Source: Nectonema munidae (taxonomy: Eukaryota > Nematomorpha > Nectonematoida > Nectonematidae). Taken from it: a stretch of DNA of 64,000 nucleotides. The stretch covers positions 544,501 to 608,500 of the forward strand of contig JAUIRK010000570.1 of assembly GCA_030549495.1 (NCBI GenBank). The letters are read 5' to 3'. Positions 1 through 12,594 of this stretch are shown here, piece by piece (the first letter of the stretch is position 1; each line of letters begins with the position of its first letter). The translations under genes were made by a program, and so were the position numbers. Under the pieces are notes generated by a model. The model ran no database searches. It had not been told where the DNA came from and worked only from the letters and a program-made list of their open reading frames with translations.

Positions 1-359
1 CAATGCGGGCATTGTTATCAAAAGAGAATTTTCCCATGTTTTAGTAGGGAAATCGGAGAGTGTCCCATATCAAGCATTCCATTGTAGATTCAATGAAACA
101 TGTGATTTCTCTTAACAGTCTTTTGAACAAACCATACATTCAAAAATAGGCCTATATAGTCAATTATTAGTTTTTATAGTCAATAGTACAAATATAAATT
201 CTCATTTCATAAATTAAAGTTTGATTGGATGAATAAACATTTTGATTGCAAACAAGTTTATTAGAAAAATTACATTCAAAAATTTATTTAAGCTGAAAAA
301 TTCCAACTTATCCTTGCTGATTAATACAATGTAAAAACATATTTTCTAAATATTTCTAT

Positions 360-620
360 GTAGTAAAAATATTGATGTATTGTTCTTGCTTCCATATTCA
401 CCTGATATGAATCCAGTTGAAAACCTGCTTTTTGTATAAAATCAAGAATAGCAATTTTTTTAAAATACATTTTTGAGTGTCTGTAACAGTTTTGTTTCTG
501 GTAGTAGTACTCTTCATGATTTTATAGTTGTATGTGGGAAAAATTAATTCAGCAAGTAATCGGCAAGAATAAGTTGGAATTACTTTCGAGCTTGAATAAA
601 TTTTTGGTGAATATAATTTT
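360..620 (+). pseudogene. Tc1/mariner/IS630-type transposase fragment
   Basis: Reading the + strand from about 370 gives a short peptide containing LPYSPDMNPVENL. This is the signature around the third catalytic acidic residue (the E of NPxE) of Tc1/mariner/IS630 DDE transposases. A stop codon follows within a few residues, and the downstream frames contain only scattered hydrophobic stretches. No other transposase domain or terminal repeat was found. It is best read as a decayed C-terminal scrap. The motif is seen directly; the family assignment rests on that single motif. Confidence 0.5.
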
Positions 621-1604
621 TCCATATTTTGTAATATTTTACCAATAAATCTGTTGGCAACCGAATATTCTATTTATACAATCGAAATTTTTATTTATTC
701 AATTGACTTTAATGCAATCATCACAATGGTTTCGGAACAGCTCTACAATTACACATAGCAATTACCTTTAAAGACGGGATTCTTTCAGGCAATTGAGAAG
801 TATAATTCGCAGTGTGCTTGCACTCACTTTGGCTTTCATTGCTGCTAGGCTTTTTATCTAGCCTTCAAGAAAATTAAATACAAGTTGTAACTAAGAAATA
901 TCTTGTAACTGATTTACGAGCGAAAAAAGTAGAAGTTGAAATTTAATTTCATTGAAAGTAAGCGTTAGTCTACGTTGCCTTTGAGAAGATTGCTTTAAAA
1001 TCGCTTAAATAAATATCTCCAACCTGTATCCTATTTGATTCATCTCGAACCTGTATACTACAATGGTTTCTATTCCATGTACAAATGACTAGGGAGACAA
1101 TGTTCAACATTCAGTTCATATTTTGCTAGATGTAAGATTTGATATACTTCATTCGGGGAGACGATGTTACACAAGTTATTACCTATATTTTTGCAATTTT
1201 TTCACGATATTAGATAATATATTTGTCAAATAATCAAAATAAAATTCTGTAATCAAAGAATCGAAAAATATTCTTTAAAAAATCAAAAAATATGAAACTT
1301 TCTGTTCATATTTTGCTACCTCATACGATGTTACAAAAGTTATTATTTATATTTTGCAATTTGCACGATTTAAAATAATATATTGTCAAATAATCAAAAT
1401 ATCGTTAGCTCCCGTTACTTTTAGTTTCGTATATGCATAATTTGGTAAAAATTATTAGAGACTAGGTTTATCTTTCTATTCTAAAAATAAGGGGAGCCAA
1501 CAAAGAATAAATATATTTTGATTTAAACATTTTCCCACAACTGCACAGATTTTATGAAGTCAAATTACCTTGTTTGTAATTCTGATTGCATCAACCTTCT
1601 AGCT

Positions 1605-2990
1605 CAGTGGTTTTCAATCTGGAATCCGCGATGCCGCGAAGAAGTTCCATGGGGATCGAGAAGGGGACACTGAGTGAATCGTTTTACGCAAAATATTTCC
1701 TCCATTTTGGGTCATTTTCCATTTTTGCCAATAAATCACAATTAAAAAGAACAAATAAGTTAGTCTTTGAATTGAGTACTATTTTTTTCTTTTATTGCTT
1801 TTTAGGCCTAATTTGTAAATGTGCATTTTTCTTAGTGGCTAAAAAATGAAATAGGACGACTCACACTTGAAATTTCGTTTTACTGCATTAAAAGCTGGTA
1901 GTGAAGAGAAACATAAGTGTTTTTTGTGTTCTGAAGTGTTAGCATCCACTTTTCTAAAGCCCGTCAAGCGAAGCTTGCGCTGGTAGTGAGGCACTCGAGT
2001 TCGTTAAACAAAACTTTTGGCTGAACGATTGCACACATTCATGTTTGATAAATAACATAGGAATGTTTTTGCAAAATATTAAGTATCGTTTGAAAAGTTT
2101 CAAAAAATATCCGTTGTCAAAAAGTCCGACAACATAACAGAACAGTTGATATTACCTTGCTGCAAAGATATATTGAATGTGCTAAGAAGTTCTGAAGTTG
2201 AAGCATATCTTCCTGTAATACGATACCGTTAGAAGGCTAAGAGGAGAGATGTCTAGTGGCATTGCAGACGTGGTTTTATTGATTCGGAATTCGATTTTCA
2301 AATTTTTTGCTCAGATTGATGAAAAGATGGATGCTGCAAACTTGTCTCAGCCTTGCTTTTACGTACAATATGTTTATGACAAGAACCTGGTAGACAATTT
2401 TTTATTTTGCGAAACTCAGCAATAGAACAACTGTAAGAGAAACATTTGACAAAGTTATACAAGTTTTATAGCACATGGTATTAAGTCGGAATCTGGCTAA
2501 GCAAAAATTTCCAGATGTAATTGGTACCCAGTGCGCCGAGCCATAAAACCATACCAGATGAGTTTTAAAAATGTTTTCAATGAAGTCATTAAAACAGTGT
2601 ATTTCATTAAAGTAAATGCTTCAACTCTTGTTTGTTCTCAGATTTGAAAAACTCTTGCTGGACTCAAACGTGAGGTGGCTTTCCAAAGGAAAATTTTCCA
2701 AGCGACACTATGAAAAGAAATCCAGCAATTTCTGGAAGGCAAACTAAACATGCATGTAGAATTTTCTGATGTCAGTTTTCGTATATTTCTATCATTTTTA
2801 GTGAACATATTTGAATTCGTTTTACCATGCGCTGCAAGCAAAAGATATCAGAGTACTCCATTGTAATAAAAAAATGACAGCTTTTAAAATGAAGCTGGAA
2901 TAATTGCATTCTTTGACAAGAAAAATTTTGCTCGATTTTTAAACATATTTGAGGATGAAAATAAGATTTTCATTAATAAAGAAATCTTCA
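1605..2990 (+). pseudogene. ZBED5/FAM200-like hAT transposase relic
   Basis: A degenerate hAT transposase of the ZBED5/SCAND3 class. At about 1895 a BED-finger-like piece reads EEKHKCFLCSEVLAS, with a CxxC pair. From about 2250 to 2450 the RNase H-like core is recognisable (IDEKMDAANLSQPCF, then YVYDKNLVDNFLFC). Near 2560-2720 the strand reads FNEVIKTVYFIK and, in another frame, VRWLSKGKFSKRHYE; both are typical of this family. Several stops and frameshifts separate the pieces. The upstream sequence cagtggttttcaatctgg at 1605 resembles a hAT terminal repeat, but no matching right end or target duplication was found, so the outer boundary is uncertain. Confidence 0.7.
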
Positions 2991-5500
2991 TATTCTACCC
3001 ACATATATATTCAGTCAGTAAAGTAAATTGGTTGAAAATTTGTTTAGGATATGGGTCTATGAATTGACAGGTATGTAGACGTGAATTTAAATTTGATCAT
3101 TTTAAATAGAAATTGAAGGTTTAAAATTTTTGAAAGAAATATACTACAAGCTTTAAATTTATATAAATTAGCTATTCCAATCCCTAGGTTATACGATAAA
3201 AATTATTTCTACTAAATTTTATTACAAAAATTTTAAGCAAAGTGTAAAAAGTTTGCCAACTATTTTAAGAAATCATGATAAAAAAACTAAAACATTAAAT
3301 AAAACGAACATCAAAGGATAAAGATGTCATATATCTGATTTCTCGAATAAAAGACGATTGTTTAAATTAGCCACGTCGCTCACTTCGAGTACAGGAAGGG
3401 GCAAAACTGTTTTTAATGGGGCCAGGAATATAAGAAAGTGTATACATTTATATATTTCAAAGGAGTTTCAGATGGGCAAAATAAATCCCAGGGGGCCTAG
3501 CTCCCTTGCCCCTTTATCAACGGGCTTGGGTTCAGTAATTAATAGGGATACACATTTTAAGCTTTAAATTATAGAGTTCTTATATAGTTATGTGCTATAA
3601 AAAATATTTGCCTCGCTCAAAAGTGCATGGGCTCTTATTCAAATGATTAGCTACATTACTGCCTCTGATCAAATAACTCGAAAGTGGAAAGTAATAAAAA
3701 AATATTTTAAATATTCATTCTAAGACTACCTTAAAACAAGAAAAGTAATATCGAAAATCTACTTAGAAGACAAACAAGTCTAATAAATACTATAAAAAAG
3801 GATATATAATTCAGAAAATTGAAAATTACATGGGGGGATATAGTGCACATCCTCACATATTCTCTTAGTTCTTCATTTGAATATTCACTTATTTTGATAG
3901 ATTCCAGACACTAAATTAACAGCTATGGTAAAAAAATTTTATTGATGAAATTTTTATAAAAAAACGTAATATAATGAAGTATATATATATATATATATAT
4001 ATTTAGATTCCAGACACTAATTCATCAATGCTGATATTTTTATTGAACCACAAATTCCACCATACTCTTTTCAATCCGATGAAGATTCTGGAGATGAAGA
4101 AACTTTCAATTTGGATAATTTAAGCTCAAATTAACTTATTGCATCTGGAGTTATTGTCAATAAGATGGCAATGGCAGTGATAATCAAAATAAACGTTCTC
4201 TAAAGAGAAAAAAGCAATGTTCAAAAATTTCTTAGAATATTTTGAACAGTGAAAATACTTTAAATGATGAATACCTTCCTGTTTACGGCCCCTTTTTACA
4301 ATCAACCACTGACTCCATTTACAATTTTTTCATTAATTTTTTAACACTAAGTTAATTGAATCAATTGTTGAATACTTTAATCTTTATGCCGGTCAAAGCA
4401 ATAGTCTTTTAAATGCGACAAAGAGAAGAAATTATGTATTTTATTGGAATTCTTAGTATGTCAGGCTATCCAACTCTTCCAACTATGAGAAGAAAAATAT
4501 TTAAAGAAATTAAAAAATATTTACATCTGTGACAATAAGAAGCTTGATTCATTAATGTTAGGTTTAGTGTTAGCGCAATCGTACATAAATACATAGATAC
4601 TAACATACCATACATACATATACATCTTTTGACCCAAATTTCACTATTTATTTGTATAAATACACGTCTGACATAAAAAAACATCTAGACAATACATACA
4701 AACCAGACAATACATACGAATAGAAGCATAGTGACATTAGACATCCATACACTGAAATACTTAAATCTCAAAAACAGAAGTATTTCCAGAAGACGCTGTT
4801 GTGAGCAAATAAAGGAAGCATTAGAATCAAGTTATGGTAGAAGACTTAAAGGTAGACCCAAATTAACATGAATGCAAAATATAAAGAAAGATATGACAAG
4901 GTTAGGTAATGAAAAAGACAAGTTGAACTGGAGACAGAAAATTAAGCTAGCTGGACTCATCTTGGTTATTTGACTTTCATGGCGGCTTACCTCAGCATGT
5001 TGGGACTAATCAATGCCGTTAAAATAGAATGATGGTGGAAAAATGATGATGAATATTTAGAAAAAAATCATGCACTTATAAATTATTTTGAAGTTTATAT
5101 ATTTAACATTGAGTGACAGATTTGATTGATTGGTTTCATGCAAAAAATTTGTAAAAATATTGAATATAAGAAAAAATAAGGGGCCGAAGAGCTCACCCTG
5201 TCCGTGGTGAATCAAAAATAGGCCGTTACGAATAGGGTTAACATTTTTGGCACGATAGCATTAATAAACAAAACAGATAAAATATGGAGTCTTACTCAGG
5301 ATTTTCTGTAAATTTTGTTCTCTTCTGAAGATACCACGGCACTAAAAACAAAGAAAGTAAATATATAAAAGCAAAGATACGCTTTTGGAGTTGAAACAAT
5401 GGTAGAAAGTGTTAGAAAAATATTTACACACACATATATATATATATATCTCATAACCTGTACGGTTGAACGCGGGTAGACAACTTGCGTGTTATCTCCA
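2991..5500. other. No recognisable gene; AT-rich intergenic sequence
   Basis: Apart from the TA microsatellite, I see only short open frames without motifs. At 3390-3545 there is a GC-richer patch (gggggcctagctccc, cgggcttgggttc) resembling the interior of a decayed transposon end, but no pair of termini was found. At 5461-5515 a motif (atctccaacccgtatattacattggt) resembles one at 1017-1070 and may be a small dispersed repeat. Confidence 0.4.
3980..4002. repeat. (TA)n microsatellite
   Basis: About 11 uninterrupted TA dinucleotides. Confidence 0.95.
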
Positions 5501-5509
5501 ACCCGTATA

Positions 5510-6001
5510 TTACATTGGTCTACAACAAAGACTACGTTAGAGTACATAGACAATGTTATTGTTGCATACTTTGACAGAGTTAGGGAAGATATTAATCTTA
5601 AATCAAATTCTAGAGGACTCGTTTTGCTAGATGTTTATAGAGCACACCTGACACCGGAAGTATTGAAAGCATTGAAAGAAAAAAACATAAATGTTGTTTA
5701 TGTTCTACCAGCATGCACGAGTGAGCTTCAACCTCTCGATGTTAGTGGAAATGGATATTTCAAACAAGAATTGAAAACTAATTTTACTGAATGGCATTCA
5801 TACCAAGTTAAAAAGGCTTTAGAAAACAAGTGTGCTCTAGAAGACATCAAAATTGACACTCGTTTATCTAAAGTTAAAAATGTGCATGCCTCATGGATTC
5901 TTCGATCGTATCAAAAGCTATATTACAACGAAAAGATACTTAAAAGTGGTTGGAGTAAATCAGGAATAACTGAAGCAGTACAAGCTTGCCGCAATATTTG
6001 A
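5510..6001 (+). pseudogene. Pogo/Tigger-type DDE_1 transposase, C-terminal part
   Basis: An open frame of about 160 codons encodes the C-terminal half of a DDE_1 (pogo/Tigger/jerky) transposase core. GLVLLDVYRAHLTPEVLKAL carries the second catalytic D (LLDxxRAH). LPACTSELQPLDVSGNGYFK is the QPLDV block preceding the third catalytic position. The frame ends with the stop at 5999-6001 after a Trp-rich tail (WSKSGITEAVQAC). The N-terminal CENPB-type DNA-binding domains and the first catalytic D are absent. The frame opens on GTG inside unrelated sequence, so the copy is 5'-truncated. It is probably a different subfamily from the relic at 10.4-11.3 kb, because the spacing and wording of the blocks differ. 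Confidence 0.75.
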
Positions 6002-6009
6002 AAATTAAA

Positions 6010-7500
6010 ATGTTTTAACAATAAACATACGTTAGTAGATTATACCATTTTTTATTATTATTTTGTTGAAAGCACTGTCGTCAGTTATTGAAAAATAATA
6101 GAAATATGATCTTAATTAGTTAAATGATAAAATATTTCCTTCTTAATATTGTAACAGTTTTAAAAAAAATATAAAAGCTTACAAAAAAGAAAAGCAAATT
6201 TATTATGATTTTTTCGAAAGGATAATATAAGTACTTTTCTCAACTTAATAAAATGAACATTTTTCGCGAATTTCGCCAAAAAAAAATACCGCGAAAATTA
6301 CTTGATTTACAGTAACTTAAATAAGGTTATTTTTATTTATTTCAGCTTTTATGCCTTATTTTCATTTTTTACGAATAAAAATTTTCAAAAAAAATTATTC
6401 TACTTAAAAGGCTACAATTTTCTGTATAAAACATATAAAAATGAGTTACATTGATAAAAAAATGGTTAAAATGCAGTTAAAAATCCCCTCAACCCACTCC
6501 AAAATAATTTCAATAGTGCGCGCTCCTGTGCTCGCACTCTAAGTTTTTAACTGCTAAAAAAATTGGATAAAATTTGAAAAAAGGAAACTAGAAAATCTTT
6601 ATTTAGATTTTGTCATTTACAAAGCAAAAAATTGACACAGAACAAGAAATGAAAAAACATCAAAAAAGATCATGATCCTACTTTTTAGTTATTCGTTTTT
6701 TGATGCCAACAGTAATATTTTTTATGAACTCAAGGCTTCATAAAGCATACCAGCCATAAGACATGATAAAAATAAATTAAAGAAACATTAAGGAGTTGAA
6801 ACCAGATCTTCTGCCCTAGTATAATTTTGTTAGATAAAGATTTCATAATAAAATCTCAGAATAAAGTGTGTAATTAAAATCAAGTAAGAAAAAACAAAGA
6901 GCTTATATAGTTGGCTACTATTCATACACAAAAGAGATTCACAAAGATAAAGTTCATTAAAGTCACTTCTAGTTTTGATGGAATAAAATGACAAAAATGA
7001 CAGTTTGAAAATATTAAATTAAAGAAAATTAAAAAAGAAACCTGAATCCTTGATCCCCGTCAAAGAACTTTGACTTTCGTTGAGGAATTTTAGTATTCCG
7101 ACTTTTTTCTCGAATTCAATCTGCTCCTTTTTCTTTTCATCTGCTCGGCTTTGATTGATTTTACTCTTAATCAACTAGACAACAAACTCTTAAAAGAACT
7201 TTAACGTGTAATTAATTTCTCAATAATACTTCAATGTTTTCACTCTCGAACAAGTTGATGTGTTGGCTAGAATGCGACGCTTCAACAGACTCACTCGATT
7301 TGAACTTTGAGCGCATGAAGTTCAGTCGTGCTTCTTGTCCCTAAAAAACTCTAAATTGCATAAAGTAGCTTATTTTTCACGGAACCAGCTAAACATGAAA
7401 TTAGAAATAAGAGATAACGTAAGGATAAAGCGATCATTTCTATTTTTATTTCTAACCCATTCGATACTTTTTAAAGGACGAAGATTTCCTTATTTTTACG
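6010..7500. other. No recognisable gene; AT-rich sequence
   Basis: Low-complexity A/T-rich DNA. The stretch at 6262-6315 (cgcgaatttcgcc, then accgcgaaaattacttg) has repeated CGCGAA-type words and may be the distal terminus of the pogo element ending at 6001, but no matching left end was seen. Confidence 0.35.
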
Positions 7501-7506
7501 TTTTGA

Positions 7507-8066
7507 GAGCCAGAATTTTGAAGAACAATCCACTGGTTTCATTTTCAAAGGAATTTTACACATTTAAAGCAAATGATTTTCATTTCTTGGAACACTGCTG
7601 TCACACTTGTCCTTAAATAGTCTGGATACTTTTATATCAAATTGCTTAATGTCATCTGCTTTTCTTGGAATCTCTGATTGAATATTCAGAATTTTCATAG
7701 GATTACTCGCGTTAGAAAAAACGTTGATTAATTCAAAGGAAAATTTTTAGTATTTACCACTCTTTCTATAGTTTTTTGCAATTGATTACGAAGCAATTAG
7801 CAAAAGAAAACTCTTTTTTTAATATCAAAATGCGTAAAAATTTGAAGAAAAAAAGCAATTCGTCAAAAATTGAATAAAATATATTGAAATATCTAAAAAT
7901 AGACGACAAATACTTTCTTGACTTCTAAGTTTTTTCAAATTGTTCAATCTTTTATCGACCAGTAGGACACGAGTGTTCCAAGAAGTGAAAATCGTCTATT
8001 TTAAATGTATAAAATTCAATTGAAAAAGAAGGCAGAAGATTAGTCTTCAAAATTCTGATCCTGAGA
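7507..8066. repeat. Long inverted repeat (foldback-type element)
   Basis: The segment 7507-7614 matches the reverse complement of about 7962-8066 over roughly 105 bp, leaving a loop of about 350 bp. The shared words include agtgttccaagaa and cttcaaaattctg, the latter equal to the complement of cagaattttgaag at 7511. A third, single-arm relative lies at about 59348-59460. A mobile foldback element or MITE is the simplest reading. No coding sequence is recognisable in the loop. Confidence 0.7.
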
Positions 8067-8109
8067 TAGAGGGTTGGTTAAATAAAGAAACCTCAAATAG
8101 TTCATATAG

Positions 8110-10200
8110 TTGTTTCCAGCGAGACGTCTACATGCAACACACAATCTGTAGCACGCGTGTAAAACAATGAGAGAAATGGTGGCCAACCTTTTCTAGAATA
8201 TGCGCTAATCGTGTTAATACAAAATTTGAAAGGTCTCTTCCTGTTTCTAAATATACATTTAAATGTTTTAACAAACTGGCTTTTGGACTTTTTAAACTTT
8301 CCCATAATAATTTTTGGCAAAATAAAAATCAAAATTTTCTTTCTAGTACAATTTTTTCTTTTAATTTTAGATATTAAGTTTAAAAAAATAAACGATAAAC
8401 ATAAAATTAATGAGCAGATTGATTTCACTATTCTAATGAAATTTGGAGTTAGTTTCAGTAACAGAAAGCGTCAAGTAACTATTCATGTTTGAATCTGTTA
8501 ATCATGATTGCTTTTAATCATTATCATTGAAGAAAAAGCTTGTTGACACATGTATGTACAACATATATTTTTGCGCAAACTTCCTTTTTTCCAGCAAATC
8601 TTCCCTAGGCAAGAGTTTTTTATCTTTAAAATCGCTAAAAACGACTCTGGCAATAACTTTAATTATTCTGAATACATTTTAGACGTGTACACATTTTTAT
8701 ATGGTTATTTCAAATGAGGAAAGTTGCTTAGATCTAACTTTCCCTATTGTGTAATGAAGAACTTCAATTTAAATGCATTAAGACAAATATATAAATAACA
8801 AAAAGTTAAAAAGAAAATTTAAAATTGAAGCTTTCTAATAAATATAAAGTTTATATTGATAAATTATACATTTCTAGATAAATTTATATTTTTTATGATT
8901 TATCCAAACTGTTTTTTCAAAATTAAAATTTTAATTTTAAAATCATTTTGAAACAGAGTCATGAGTTTGGGCTATATCTACTTCGGCTTTTGGTATCTAC
9001 TTTGTGCATCACCAAATATATTCTGATGAATAAAAAATACTTCAACTGAAATAACAAATGATCTCTTTTCGTTCTCATAGTTTATTGTGAGGAGTGCAAA
9101 ATAATGTAATATTTTGAAATAGAAACACAAAGTTTTCTCAAGCTTTTCAGCGATTAGATATTCCATTACTTTTAGATATTTTTAAATTAAATTTATATAC
9201 GCTAATCTTGTACAATCTGTTTAGCACTTATCAAGAATTGGGTGCTCGAGAAAAGTGGTATTGATGCCTGGCTTTGGTACTACAAGGACTTCGTTTCGAA
9301 TCCAGCATCAAATCACCTTTGACCACAGTCCTTTATCAGAGGTTCAATTGTGCCTTTTACCTTCACCAAGCAAATCCTTACTAAGTGATGGAGTCGTAGT
9401 CGATTACCAAATGTTCCCTCTCCACAGCCCTGTTATTAAACCATTTAAGTGTAGATTTACTTATCGAATTACCCAATATTATCTGCCTTTTCTCAGATCA
9501 ATTCTGTTAAATAGGAAGTGAAAATGTGAAGTGAAATGAAAAAAATACCGCAATATTTGACTTTTTACTTTCTTCTTCTTCCCTCCTCTGTGCATCAGCT
9601 TCATCCTTCCTCACTTTAGCGATGTTAACTTTGTTTCGAACATGCCAACTAAAGATAAAATAAGAATCCGCAATGAATATATCGATGAGAAAATGCAATT
9701 TTCATATGTGATAACTAAAATTTTTGATTACACTTATGCTTGACCAAAATTTTCGAACTATATTTACATCTTAAAGTACAGTAAAGAACGGAAGATGGAA
9801 ATATTGCAATACGTGAACGTAAAGATATGAAGTATTTTCATTCACAATTAAAAAGCATTTTATTTCGCTTCAAAATAAGAAAACTTGTTCAATCGATTTT
9901 GATATCAATAAAGGTAGAGTTTTTATATTCAGAGGTTTTGAAGGAGTGCAAGTCGGAGAAGAAAATTCCATCTCCGAATCCTAAAATTAAAGTATTGAGT
10001 TATTAATTTCAGGTGGTCGTATTTTATTGCTTTTTCGCTGAAATAAAAATTTAATTTCAATTCTTTAAGTACTCGCATTAATTGTTATGCGGTATTGACT
10101 TATTTTAATCTAAAAATATGCTCACAAAATTTTTTGTCAAAATAGTTTTTCATGAAGTAGCATCTGTAAAGCATTTTTTAACATCCCAAGTTATTTAAAA
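8110..10200. other. No recognisable gene
   Basis: Short open frames on both strands have low-complexity or motif-free translations (Phe/Ile/Lys-rich). I see no splice-consistent exons, RNA genes or terminal repeats. Confidence 0.4.
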
Positions 10201-10202
10201 CA

Positions 10203-10422
10203 TAATCTATATCTATATATACCATATTTATTTCTAAATTATCTTTTTTCAATTCTAATTTGTCTTTTTTAAGTTCTAAAATGTCTTTTTTAAATTCTAA
10301 ACGCTCTTTCTAAAATACAAAATAAAATTGAAAAAAGACAATTTAGGACTTAAAAAAGACAAATGAGAATTGAAAAAAGACAATTTAGGAATAAATATGG
10401 TATATATAGATATAGAATATTT
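10203..10422. repeat. Palindromic hairpin element with internal GTCTTTTTT units
   Basis: A near-perfect palindrome. The left arm (about 10205-10300) starts ctatatctatatataccata and carries three roughly 20-bp units ending in gtctttttt. The right arm (about 10330-10420) is its reverse complement, ending tggtatatatagatatag. About 35 bp separate the arms. It sits exactly where the Tigger transposase relic stops being recognisable. Two diverged relatives with the same units occur at 21408-21532 and 53640-53835. Confidence 0.85.
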
Positions 10423-10438
10423 ATATAATAGAATAGTT

Positions 10439-11288
10439 AATCACCGCCATATCTGTTTTTTCGATTATAATGCTTTTGTTTGTAGTATCCGTTAAATGTG
10501 GCTTAAGCATGTCCCACACTAACAACGATTTTGGTTAAAGCATGGCGCCTGGCCGACAGGTCCACACTTAGTTAATCTAGTTGATACGTCCACTATCGTC
10601 AATCGACCCTTTTTCTTGTACATGAATTACGACTCCTGGCGGAAACTTCTTTTTTAGCATCGTTTTTCTTTCATAGATGGCAGTTTTGTTGCATCAGCGA
10701 AGCATGCCAATACGGCGGTGAAGGGTTGTTTTTCGTGCCCTGTGGTCTTCACCAGAACTGACTTGTCTCCTTTTTTGTTAATTGTAGTGTTGCAAGAAAA
10801 GTTTATATTTATTTAGTTTTCTTTGATTGATGACAAAGGTCTAGAATTGGGTGATCTTGTGGTCCAAATCTTTTGGTAGCTGTTGAGCAATTTTTGTCTT
10901 TCGACGAATGACCAGATTATGACGATGCATAAAACGGGAACACCAACTGACAGTTGCCTTTAAATCCATGCTGCCTTCTTTATTTTTAGATGCCCATTGC
11001 AAAGCTTTCAGTCGGATTTTTGTTAACATTCTGCCACATTGACGTTCAGATAACACCCATGTCGCTATTTCCTCCTCTAATCTTGGCTATTTTTCTTGAT
11101 TTTGACCACGATTCGCACATTTGGTTAAAGGCAAATCTTTAATACTATTTTCTGACTTCCTCCAATCTCTGACCAATTTTTCACTTATGCAATAGTGGCG
11201 GGCTGTTGCTACTGTATTTGGCTACTTGAATGACTTTTTTCTTAAACGCTGAATCATATTTCATCCTTTTTTGTGGTTGACCTAACAT
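10439..11288 (-). pseudogene. Tigger/pogo-type transposase relic (N-terminal two thirds)
   Basis: Read on the - strand from the ATG at 11288. An N-terminal psq-type helix-turn-helix (KRMKYDSAFKKKVIQVA) continues after a 1-nt frameshift as HYCISEKLVRDW. Next comes a CENPB-type helix-turn-helix (RFMHRHNLVIRRKTKIAQQL) and then the first part of the DDE core (GDKSVLVKTTGHEKQPFTAV, FPPGVVIHVQEKG, SLLVWDMLKPHLTDTT, TDMAVI). At least two stops and three frame changes break it. Recognisable sequence ends abruptly at about 10439, next to the palindrome at 10203-10422, and the C-terminal QPLD block is missing. Upstream at 11637-11712 there are two similar words (tcgacttatacgcgag and ctcgtcttatacgcca) of the kind found in Tigger terminal regions, probably marking its 5' end. 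Confidence 0.85.
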
Positions 11289-11719
11289 CTTGCTTGTTTA
11301 ACGATTTAAAATTTGTAAATTAAAATTTTCTGGGTAAAGCGTAGCAAGGTTAGACACACCAGATGAAAAAAATTCAATAAATTTTTAGATAATAAATCAA
11401 TAAATAATCTAGATAGGAATTAGAAATACAAGTGCATAAAACGTGACACTCCTTTTAGTGAAGCAAGCATGCCATGCTGGCAAAACTAATAAGTCAGCGT
11501 GAACATCAAGTGAGTGAAGGCGCAAGATTGAGTCAGCAAAAATGGCGCAGTTGATAATTAAATACTATTTCCTTAGCTACGTCTTACCTTTGATGCCGAC
11601 TAGAATATTCCGACCAAGCAATTGAACCAGAAAAGAGGGTCGACTTATACGCGAGGTATATCTCAAAATCAAGATTTTTAGGATAAAATTATAACCTCGT
11701 CTTATACGCCACGTAGACT

Positions 11720-12590
11720 TTTTTTAGTTTTCGGTATCGCATCGATAGGGAAGAATAATTTTCCATAGATGGTAAGGATAGTCACGATCAAGTCGACGTG
11801 ACTATATATGACAGAATAGTCACGACTTTTCCTTCAAAATATTTTTGGAAATAATAATAATTCAGAATATACAATTCTTCTACACTTAAATTGTTAGGCA
11901 ATATCTCATATATTTTTAATATCTTGTAAAAATTGTTAAAGATGTTTTATATCAAAGAAATTGAAAAATAAGTTTACAAATTTCATATCCACCGAATCAG
12001 AAAAAAATCAGATGAATTTACACAGACTAAAACAAAAAATTTAGGATTCCTAAGTTGGCTGTGTTTTATTTATGTAGTTAATTGAAATGAAATACATTGG
12101 TAAAAAAGGAGCTAACAGAATATTTACAATATTTTATCTAATGTATAGATTCAGTGGATGGAAAAAAAAGGAGAGCTTCCGGGTATAATTGAATTACTAT
12201 GATACAATGTTCACAAAATTGTTAATTTGGCCCTAATATGATTAAATTTAATTAATGAATAATTTTAAAAATAATAAAAAGAAAGAAAACTATAACCTTT
12301 TATGATGAAGTATATTCATGGATTATAAATTTCAGAATTTAATAAAAAAGAAAATAAAGTCCATTTTGTTGTTTGAATCATAAGTCATTGATTTTAAAAT
12401 TAAAAAATTAACAATTTATTAACGTAATCCATTACCATGGGAAGAGGAAAATTAGTAAGGGGAATTTCTAAAGCGTTTCTTCAAAGGGGGGTCTAGGCCT
12501 AGGTGGCCCCTCTGGTTCAGCCAGTGGTCTAAAGATCCAAGAATTCGTAAAAAACTTTAAAATAAGACCCATTTTCAATAGTATTTGTTT
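11720..12590. other. No recognisable gene
   Basis: AT-rich DNA. A GC-rich patch at 12483-12530 (gggggtctaggcctagg, then ggttcagccagtgg) looks like a transposon end, but no partner end was found. Confidence 0.35.
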
Positions 12591-12594
12591 AGAT

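Noticed and set aside
1605-3545. Complete hAT element around the ZBED5-like relic at 1.6-3.0 kb
   Set aside because: A left end is plausible (cagtggttttcaatctgg), but no matching right terminus or 8-bp duplication was found.
8102-8492. Overlapping open frames on both strands at 8.1-8.5 kb
   Set aside because: Low-complexity Phe/Ile/Lys-rich translations without motifs, as expected of AT-rich non-coding DNA.
9255-9521. An 88-codon frame of more balanced composition
   Set aside because: No recognisable domain, weak start context and no splice partners. Kept out for lack of support.
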